From Flavobacteriaceae bacterium (GTDB lineage: Bacteria > Bacteroidota > Bacteroidia > Flavobacteriales > Flavobacteriaceae), in the NCBI GenBank assembly GCA_947482805.1, contig CANKLK010000049.1, forward strand, positions 1 through 13,024: 13,024 nt of DNA, given 5' to 3'. Positions 7,704 through 13,024 of the stretch are shown here, piece after piece. Both the position numbers and the translations under genes were made by a program. Position 1 is the stretch's first letter. Each line of letters begins with the position of its first letter. The notes beneath the pieces are model-generated. The model had not been told where the DNA came from. It saw nothing but the letters and a program-made list of their open reading frames with translations, and did no database searches.

Positions 7704-8726
7704 ATGAACGAAAATCTCGACCCAACCAATTCCAATTATAATCCCGAAGAACTTGACGTTGAAAAAAAGTTAAGACCATTATCTTTTGATGATTTTACAG
7801 GACAGGAACAAGTGTTGGATAATCTGAAAGTATTTGTGGAAGCGGCTAACCAAAGAAGTGAAGCACTCGACCATACTTTGTTTCATGGCCCGCCAGGATT
7901 AGGAAAAACTACCTTGGCAAATATTCTGGCTAATGAATTAGGCGTTGGAATCAAAATTACTTCAGGACCTGTTTTAGACAAACCTGGAGATTTAGCCGGA
8001 TTGCTAACGAATTTAGAAGAAAGAGATGTTTTGTTTATTGATGAAATACATCGTTTAAGTCCGGTTGTGGAAGAGTATTTGTATTCCGCCATGGAAGACT
8101 TTAAAATTGATATCATGATTGAATCTGGTCCAAATGCCAGAACTGTTCAAATAAATTTAAATCCGTTTACACTTGTAGGGGCAACAACGCGTTCAGGTTT
8201 ATTAACCGCGCCAATGCGAGCCCGTTTCGGAATCCAAAGTCGTTTGCAATATTATAATACCGAATTGTTAACCACCATTGTCCAACGCAGTTCCAGCATT
8301 TTAAAGATGCCAATTACTATGGAAGCGGCAATAGAAATTGCAGGAAGAAGTAGAGGAACACCTCGTATTGCCAATGCATTGTTACGTCGAGTTCGCGATT
8401 TCGCCCAAATAAAAGGAAATGGAAATATAGATATCGAAATTGCTCGATTTTCTCTTAAGGCTTTGCATGTAGATGCTCATGGTTTAGATGAAATGGATAA
8501 TAAAATTTTGGTCACCATTATTGATAAATTCAAAGGTGGACCTGTTGGATTGTCAACTTTGGCGACCGCTGTTTCCGAAAGTGGCGAAACCATTGAAGAA
8601 GTATACGAGCCTTTTTTAATTCAGGAAGGTTTTATAATCAGAACACCAAGAGGAAGAGAAGTTACTGAGAAAGCGTATAAACATTTAGGAAAAATTAAAA
8701 CTAATATTCAGGGAGGATTATTTTAA
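7704..8726 (+). CDS. ruvB: Holliday junction branch migration ATPase RuvB
   Basis: A 340-residue AAA+ motor that drives branch migration of Holliday junctions with RuvA, supplying RuvC with substrate in recombination and repair. Visible elements are Walker A GPPGLGKT (62-69), Walker B LFIDEIH (110-116), sensor 1 GATTR (159-163), the arginine-finger region MRARFG (171-176), and the C-terminal winged-helix domain from about residue 260 with [10 protein letters not shown] and the ending [17 protein letters not shown]. Length matches the family. I chose the ATG at 7704; a TTG at 7674 in the same frame would add ten residues that start inside the terminator region and do not resemble RuvB. The partner ruvA lies 3.5 kb downstream, not adjacent as in many Proteobacteria. 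The gene follows the coxA terminator, so it probably has its own promoter. Confidence 0.97.
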   Translation: MNENLDPTNSNYNPEELDVEKKLRPLSFDDFTGQEQVLDNLKVFVEAANQRSEALDHTLFHGPPGLGKTTLANILANELGVGIKITSGPVLDKPGDLAGLLTNLEERDVLFIDEIHRLSPVVEEYLYSAMEDFKIDIMIESGPNARTVQINLNPFTLVGATTRSGLLTAPMRARFGIQSRLQYYNTELLTTIVQRSSSILKMPITMEAAIEIAGRSRGTPRIANALLRRVRDFAQIKGNGNIDIEIARFSLKALHVDAHGLDEMDNKILVTIIDKFKGGPVGLSTLATAVSESGETIEEVYEPFLIQEGFIIRTPRGREVTEKAYKHLGKIKTNIQGGLF

Positions 8727-8732
8727 TTTCTC

Positions 8733-8806
8733 AACCATTAAGAAATTAAGAAAATTAAGTTTGAATTATCTTCATAAAACTTAATGCCTTAATGGTTTAA
8801 TTTTTT
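8733..8806 (+). repeat. AT-rich two-part inverted repeat with TTAAG motifs between ruvB and queG; possible terminator
   Basis: The outer arms AACCATTAAG (8733-8742) and CTTAATGGTT (8788-8797) pair perfectly over 10 bp. The inner arms ATTAAGTTT (8754-8762) and AAACTTAAT (8777-8785) pair over 9 bp, leaving a 14-nt loop. The left side carries ATTAAG three times at 8-9 bp spacing, and the right side carries CTTAAT twice. A T6 run follows at 8801-8806. It may end ruvB transcripts, or be a copy of a dispersed palindromic repeat. The TAAGTTTG at 8756-8763 also fits TAnnTTTG and could promote queG, but no -33 element is visible. Confidence 0.6.
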
Positions 8807-8817
8807 AAAATCATTAA

Positions 8818-9741
8818 TTGTATAATAACAAAGAAAAATATTCTAAACTCATCAAAGCCGAAGCAAAACGCCTCGGTTTTTTGTCATGTGGAATTTCAAA
8901 AGCAGCTTTTTTAGAAGAGGAAGCACCGCGATTGGAGAGTTGGTTGAATAAAAATCATCATGGCGAAATGAAATATATGGAAAATCATTTCGATAAACGT
9001 TTGAATCCGACTTTGTTGGTTGATGATGCCAAAAGCGTGATTTCACTTTTGTTGAATTATTGTCCATCCGAAATACAAAACACCGACAGTTATAAGATTT
9101 CAAAATACGCCTATGGACAGGATTATCATTTTGTTATCAAAGAAAAATTACAGGAATTATTACAAACCATTCAAACTGAAATTGGAGCGGTTTCCGGACG
9201 CGCTTTTGTTGATTCGGCACCGGTCTTAGATAAAGCCTGGGCAGCCAAAAGTGGATTGGGCTGGATTGGCAAAAACAGCAATCTATTGACCCAACAAGTA
9301 GGTTCTTTTTATTTTATTGCTGAATTAATTGTTGACTTAGATTTAGAATATGATTATGCAACAACTGACCATTGTGGTACTTGCACAGCTTGTATTGATG
9401 CCTGCCCAACAGAAGCAATTGTGTCGCCTTATGTAGTTGATGGCAGCAAATGCATTTCCTATTTTACCATTGAACTCAAAGAAAATATTCCACAAGAAAT
9501 GAAAGGGAAAATGGATGATTGGATTTTTGGTTGCGATGTTTGCCAAGATGTTTGTCCATGGAATCGTTTTTCAAAATCACACAATGAACCGCTTTTTAAC
9601 CCAAATCTGGAACTACTTTCCATGACCAAAAAAGATTGGGAAGAAATCACCGAAGATACTTTCAAAAAAGTATTTAAAAATTCAGCTGTTAAAAGAACAA
9701 AGCTCGAAGGATTAAAGCGAAACATTAAATTTTTAAAATAA
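8818..9741 (+). CDS. queG: Epoxyqueuosine reductase QueG (TTG start)
   Basis: A 307-residue cobalamin- and Fe-S-dependent enzyme that reduces epoxyqueuosine to queuosine at the wobble position of tRNAs for Asp, Asn, His and Tyr. The N-terminal half is the QueG-specific cobalamin-binding region, with the conserved [11 protein letters not shown] segment (132-142), where D132 is the likely catalytic acid (inference). Two 4Fe-4S clusters follow: C186-x2-C189-x2-C192-x3-C196, and C239-x2-C242-x3-C246 with C212 as a likely further ligand. The protein ends soon after the ferredoxin part, so the C-terminal HEAT-like extension of E. coli QueG is absent. The start is TTG: an in-frame TAA lies immediately upstream, the first in-frame ATG is at codon 51, and the residues from codon 1 on fit the family N-terminus. 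It is probably a single-gene unit. Confidence 0.93.
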   Translation: MYNNKEKYSKLIKAEAKRLGFLSCGISKAAFLEEEAPRLESWLNKNHHGEMKYMENHFDKRLNPTLLVDDAKSVISLLLNYCPSEIQNTDSYKISKYAYGQDYHFVIKEKLQELLQTIQTEIGAVSGRAFVDSAPVLDKAWAAKSGLGWIGKNSNLLTQQVGSFYFIAELIVDLDLEYDYATTDHCGTCTACIDACPTEAIVSPYVVDGSKCISYFTIELKENIPQEMKGKMDDWIFGCDVCQDVCPWNRFSKSHNEPLFNPNLELLSMTKKDWEEITEDTFKKVFKNSAVKRTKLEGLKRNIKFLK

Positions 9742-9769
9742 ATTTCTTTGTAAAAGAAACCCCTAAAAA

Positions 9770-9800
9770 TTTCCTTTTTACATTCAGTCTACTACCTTTG
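9770..9800 (+). promoter_or_regulatory. Candidate promoter for maeB (TTTC-N19-TACCTTTG)
   Basis: TACCTTTG (9793-9800) matches TAnnTTTG, and TTTC (9770-9773) lies 19 bp upstream as a near match to the -33 TTTG. The box ends 20 bp before the maeB ATG, so a short leader is expected. This is the best complete promoter candidate in the window, by pattern only. Confidence 0.6.
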
Positions 9801-9820
9801 TAGGTATCAAAATAAAGACC

Positions 9821-12112
9821 ATGCATAAAGATAGTAAACGAAGAGAAGCGCTTTTATACCACGCCAAACCAACTCCCGGGAAAATTCAAGTGGTGCCAAC
9901 CAAAAAATATGCAACCCAAAGAGATTTGTCATTGGCTTATTCTCCGGGTGTTGCAGAGCCTTGCCTAGAAATTGCCAAAGATGTAAACAATGTTTATAAA
10001 TATACTTCTAAAGGGAATTTGGTAGCCGTAATTAGCAATGGGACTGCCGTTTTAGGACTGGGTGATATTGGTCCCGAAGCTTCAAAACCAGTAATGGAAG
10101 GAAAAGCATTGCTATTTAAAATCTTTGCCGATATTGATGTTTTTGATATTGAAGTCGACACAAAAGATGTGGAAGCTTTTATTCAAACCGTTAAAAATAT
10201 TGCCCCGACTTTTGGGGGAATCAACCTAGAAGACATTAAGGCTCCTGAATCTTTTGAAATAGAAAGACGGTTGGTCGAAGAACTGAATATTCCGGTAATG
10301 CACGATGACCAACACGGAACAGCTATTATTTCTGCGGCAGCTTTGTTGAATGCAGTAGAGCTGTCCGGAAAGAAAATGAATGAAGTGAAAATGGTTATTT
10401 CGGGAGCAGGATCAGCAGCAATAGCATGTGCTAATCTTTATGTTTCTTTTGGTGTAAAACAGGAAAACATTGTCATGTTTAACAGCAAAGGAGCACTCAG
10501 AAAAGATGACCCAAAAATTTCAGAAGACCAAAGAAAATATGCCACCGATAATGATTTCCCATCATTGTTAGAAGCTATGGTTGGAATTGATGTTTTTGTC
10601 GGATTATCTACTGGAGATATAGTCTCACCGGAAATGCTTTTGGCGATGGCAAAAAATCCAATTGTTTTCGCAATGGCAAATCCAAATCCGGAAATAAATT
10701 ATGATTTGGCTATTAAAACCAGAAGAGATATTATCATGGCAACTGGACGTTCGGACCATCCTAACCAAGTGAATAATGTACTCGGATTTCCCTATATTTT
10801 CCGTGGAGCTCTAGATGTTAGAGCCACCAAGATTAATGAAGACATGAAAAAAGCTGCGGTTGTTGCTTTAGCAGAATTAGCCAAAGAATCAGTTCCAGAG
10901 CAGGTGAATATTGCTTATGGAGAAACCAAATTGAATTTTGGTAAAGAGTATATTATACCAAAACCTTTTGACCCAAGATTGATCGCAAGAGTTCCATTGG
11001 CGGTCGCAAAAGCAGCAATGGAATCAGGAGTTGCATTGCAACCTATTACTGACTGGGATAAATATGAAGAGGAACTATTAGAGCGTTTGGGTTCTGATAA
11101 TAAAATGGTTAGACTCCTTACCAATAGAGCGAAAACAGAACCAAAACGGGTGGTTTTTGCTGAAGCTGATCATTTGGATGTATTAAAAGCGGCACAAATT
11201 GTTTATGAAGAAGGCATTGCTCACCCTATTCTTTTAGGAAATAAAGAATTGATTTTAGAACTAAAAAAAGAAATAGGTTTTGATGCTGATGTGCCAATTT
11301 TTGATCCAAAAACCAAAGAAGAAGACAATCGAAGATTGAATTATGCAAACCATTATTGGAAGTCAAGACAACGAAGAGGGATTTCGTTACTTGATGCTCA
11401 AAAATGGATGCGAGAACGGAACTATTTTGCCGCAATGATGGTAAATGAGGGAGATGCTGACGCAATGGTTTCAGGGTATTCCAGAAGTTATCCAACAACA
11501 ATAAAACCATTAATGCAATTGATAGGCAAAGCTCCGGGGATTACCTTAATTGCTACTGCCAATATGATGATGACGAATCGTGGGCCAATGTTTTTATCAG
11601 ACACAGCAATTAATCCAAATCCCACTGCGGATGAATTGGCAAAAATTGCTTTGATGACAGCAAAAATGACTCGAATGTTTGGAATGGAGCCCGTAATTGC
11701 AATGGTTTCTTTCTCAAATTTTGGATCATCATCAAATGAAAGTGCCAATAAAGTGCGAGAAGCTGTAGCCTATTTACACAATTATTATCCGGATTTAATT
11801 GTCGATGGAGAAATTCAATCTGATTTTGCTTTAAATCCTGAAATGTTGAAGGCTAAGTTTCCTTTTTCAAAATTGGCTGGAAAAAAAGTTAATACCTTGA
11901 TTTTTCCAAATTTAGAATCAGCAAATATTACCTATAAACTTTTAAAAGAACTCTATAAAGTAGATTCCATTGGGCCAATAATGTTAGGAATGGAAAAAGC
12001 GGTTCATATTTTTCAACTTGGTGCAAGCGTAGAGGAAATGGTTAATATGGTTGCGGTAGCCGTTGTTGATGCACAAGAAAAAGAGAAAAGAAAAAAAATA
12101 TCTGCTAAATAG
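9821..12112 (+). CDS. maeB: NADP-dependent malic enzyme with C-terminal phosphotransacetylase-like domain (MaeB type)
   Basis: A 763-residue enzyme that converts malate to pyruvate and CO2 while reducing NAD(P)+, supplying NADPH and pyruvate. The N-terminal malic domain (about 1-160) has Y40, the catalytic K95 in GKALLFK, and metal ligands in LEDIK (E137, D138) and HDDQHGTAI (D162, D163). The nucleotide-binding domain (about 163-390) has GAGSAA (195-200), and NPNPEI follows at 287-292. From about 436 to 757 a phosphotransacetylase-like domain is fused, with [11 protein letters not shown]. In this family that domain lacks acetyl transfer activity and instead binds acetyl-CoA to regulate the enzyme (family knowledge). 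The length is typical of the long form. Cofactor choice (NADP or NAD) is assigned from the family, not from visible residues. It has its own promoter candidate and 84 bp separates it from ruvA. Confidence 0.95.
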   Translation: MHKDSKRREALLYHAKPTPGKIQVVPTKKYATQRDLSLAYSPGVAEPCLEIAKDVNNVYKYTSKGNLVAVISNGTAVLGLGDIGPEASKPVMEGKALLFKIFADIDVFDIEVDTKDVEAFIQTVKNIAPTFGGINLEDIKAPESFEIERRLVEELNIPVMHDDQHGTAIISAAALLNAVELSGKKMNEVKMVISGAGSAAIACANLYVSFGVKQENIVMFNSKGALRKDDPKISEDQRKYATDNDFPSLLEAMVGIDVFVGLSTGDIVSPEMLLAMAKNPIVFAMANPNPEINYDLAIKTRRDIIMATGRSDHPNQVNNVLGFPYIFRGALDVRATKINEDMKKAAVVALAELAKESVPEQVNIAYGETKLNFGKEYIIPKPFDPRLIARVPLAVAKAAMESGVALQPITDWDKYEEELLERLGSDNKMVRLLTNRAKTEPKRVVFAEADHLDVLKAAQIVYEEGIAHPILLGNKELILELKKEIGFDADVPIFDPKTKEEDNRRLNYANHYWKSRQRRGISLLDAQKWMRERNYFAAMMVNEGDADAMVSGYSRSYPTTIKPLMQLIGKAPGITLIATANMMMTNRGPMFLSDTAINPNPTADELAKIALMTAKMTRMFGMEPVIAMVSFSNFGSSSNESANKVREAVAYLHNYYPDLIVDGEIQSDFALNPEMLKAKFPFSKLAGKKVNTLIFPNLESANITYKLLKELYKVDSIGPIMLGMEKAVHIFQLGASVEEMVNMVAVAVVDAQEKEKRKKISAK

Positions 12113-12168
12113 TTTTTGTATTATTGTAGAGATATTGCAAAGACATGCTTCCAATTCAAGAATTTTGC

Positions 12169-12176
12169 TATATTTG
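12169..12176 (+). promoter_or_regulatory. Candidate -7 box (TATATTTG) for ruvA-sprA
   Basis: TATATTTG matches TAnnTTTG and ends 20 bp before the ruvA ATG, the same distance as the maeB box. No clear -33 TTTG is found 19-21 bp upstream. If real, it would drive ruvA and probably sprA, which starts 3 bp after ruvA. Confidence 0.5.
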
Positions 12177-12196
12177 AAATTAGATTTTAGTATAAA

Positions 12197-12778
12197 ATGA
12201 TTGCACACATTCAAGGAAAGTTAATTGAAAAATCGCCAACCGAAGTAGTAATTGACTGTAATGGTGTTGGCTATCACATTAATATTTCGTTGCATACTTT
12301 CTCTCTACTTCCCAATACCGATTTTGTTAAATTATTTACGTTTCTTCAAATTAAGGAGGATGCTCATTCTTTGTTTGGTTTTGCAGAAAAATCAGAGCGT
12401 GAATTATTTAAATTATTATTATCGGTTTCCGGAATAGGCGCTAGCATAGCAAGAACTATGTTGTCATCATTAGATCCTAAACAAATAATTCATGCCATTG
12501 CCAGCGCAGATGTTGTTACTATTCAATCAATAAAGGGAATTGGCAGTAAAACGGCACAACGAGTAATACTCGATTTGAAAGAAAAGGTCTTAAAAATTTA
12601 TGATTTAAGCGAAATTTCTTCCTCTCAACACAATATTAGTCGAGAAGAATCGTTATCTGCTTTAGAGGTTTTGGGTTACATTAGAAAAAACGCTGAAAAA
12701 GTGGTGGATAAAATCATAAAAGATAATCCAGATGCCGGAGTTGAAACAATTATCAAACAAGCGTTAAAAAATTTATAA
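12197..12778 (+). CDS. ruvA: Holliday junction DNA-binding protein RuvA
   Basis: A 193-residue protein that tetramerises on Holliday junctions and loads the RuvB motor. The N-terminal OB-fold domain (about 1-64) starts MIAHIQGKLIEKSPTEVVID and contains the family stretch HSLFGFAEKSERELF. Two helix-hairpin-helix motifs follow, SVSGIGASIAR (about 76-86) and SIKGIGSKTAQR (about 111-122). The C-terminal RuvB-contacting domain (about 145-193) follows a short variable linker and includes SALEVLGY. Length is normal for the family. The ATG at 12197 is the only start that yields the conserved MIA N-terminus. sprA begins 3 bp after its stop, an arrangement I associate with Flavobacteriia (recalled, not checked). 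Its partner ruvB is upstream, beyond queG and maeB. Confidence 0.97.
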   Translation: MIAHIQGKLIEKSPTEVVIDCNGVGYHINISLHTFSLLPNTDFVKLFTFLQIKEDAHSLFGFAEKSERELFKLLLSVSGIGASIARTMLSSLDPKQIIHAIASADVVTIQSIKGIGSKTAQRVILDLKEKVLKIYDLSEISSSQHNISREESLSALEVLGYIRKNAEKVVDKIIKDNPDAGVETIIKQALKNL

Positions 12779-12781
12779 TTC

Positions 12782-13024
12782 TTGAAAACAATATACTTCA
12801 CAAATTCATTATTTAACTTTAAAAAATTTTTCTTAGGATTAGTTTTGCTGTTGAGTGCTTCAGTTTTTTCTCAAGTAACTCCAACTGAGCCAAAACCAAC
12901 TGAGCCAAAACCAACCGAGCCGGAACCAACAGGTTATTCAACAGGTAAACTAGATATTAAAGATCCTGGGAGTATAGTTAATGCGTATACCTATGATGTG
13001 GCAACTGACAGATATATCTACACC
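12782..13024 (+). CDS. sprA: N-terminus of SprA, type IX secretion / gliding outer-membrane protein (3' end outside window; TTG start)
   Basis: The first 81 codons of a gene that runs off the window. A TTG 3 bp after the ruvA stop begins a signal peptide: basic start, KKFF, hydrophobic core GLVLLLSASV, and probable cleavage near VFS-Q (residues 32-33). A short Pro/Glu/Lys/Thr repeat follows, then STGKLDIKDPGSIVNAYTYDVATDRYIYT-like sequence (52-81), which resembles the start of SprA, where a conserved motif G-x-L-x-x-x-x-P-x-S-I-V is followed by Y-x-Y-D. SprA (about 2,400 residues) is the outer-membrane translocon of the type IX secretion system and is needed for gliding and adhesion in Flavobacterium. 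No ATG suits this N-terminus, so TTG is the likely start. The call rests on the short motif and the ruvA neighbour, so it is good but not proven. Confidence 0.83.
   Translation, partial: MKTIYFTNSLFNFKKFFLGLVLLLSASVFSQVTPTEPKPTEPKPTEPEPTGYSTGKLDIKDPGSIVNAYTYDVATDRYIYT
12881..12931 (+). repeat. Tandem 15-bp repeat encoding PTEPK in the sprA N-terminus
   Basis: CCAACTGAGCCAAAA occurs twice exactly (12881-12895, 12896-12910). A diverged third copy, CCAACCGAGCCGGAA, lies at 12911-12925, with a partial CCAACA at 12926-12931. It encodes PTEPK, PTEPK, PTEPE, PT. It lies just after the predicted signal peptide and probably forms a flexible periplasmic spacer. Copy number could vary between strains without breaking the frame. 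Confidence 0.9.

Noticed and set aside
9743..9759. TTTCTTT-GTA-AAAGAAA hairpin after queG as a terminator
   Set aside because: The stem is only 7 bp with a single G:C pair, and it is followed by ACCCC rather than a T run. It is too weak to call.
11226..11510. Antisense open frame of 94 codons inside maeB, and similar ones inside queG (9459-9725) and coxA (7068-7256)
   Set aside because: They lie wholly within well-conserved genes on the other strand and have no recognisable motif or start context. They are by-products of codon bias.
12881..12931. Short repeats read as a CRISPR-like array
   Set aside because: The units are contiguous, 15 bp long and in frame with coding sequence, with no spacers.

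Overview
The window is typical, AT-rich chromosomal DNA from a member of the Bacteroidota, most likely a Flavobacterium-type organism (inference). Four things point there: an alternative complex III (Act) cluster joined to an aa3-type cytochrome oxidase; TAnnTTTG-type promoter boxes in front of several genes; few clear Shine-Dalgarno sequences; and a ruvA gene followed directly by what reads as the start of sprA, a core gene of the type IX secretion and gliding machinery. All genes are on the + strand.

Region 1 (1-7671) is one respiratory unit: the end of actB, then actC, actD, actE, actF, coxB and coxA. Gaps are 7 to about 31 bp, and a strong intrinsic terminator follows coxA. Act proteins oxidise menaquinol and pass electrons through the Fe-S protein ActB and the lipoprotein cytochrome c ActE. 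The adjacent CuA/heme a-a3-CuB oxidase (CoxB, CoxA) then reduces O2. The joint operon fits an ACIII-oxidase supercomplex. Oxidase subunits III and IV are not encoded here.

Region 2 (7672-12778) holds housekeeping genes that look separately transcribed: ruvB (Holliday junction helicase motor), queG (epoxyqueuosine reductase, TTG start), maeB (malic enzyme fused to a phosphotransacetylase-like domain) and ruvA (Holliday junction binding). A structured AT-rich inverted repeat separates ruvB from queG. TAnnTTTG boxes precede ruvB, maeB and ruvA.

Region 3 (12782-13024) is the N-terminus of sprA, starting at TTG 3 bp after ruvA, with a signal peptide and a short PTEPK repeat. It runs off the window.

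I found no mobile element, CRISPR array, tRNA or rRNA, and no clearly new system. The points worth a second look are residue-level oddities in the respiratory proteins (Cys to Thr in ActB, Glu to Lys in the CuA loop, His-rich tails), the start codons, and the ruvB-queG intergenic repeat.
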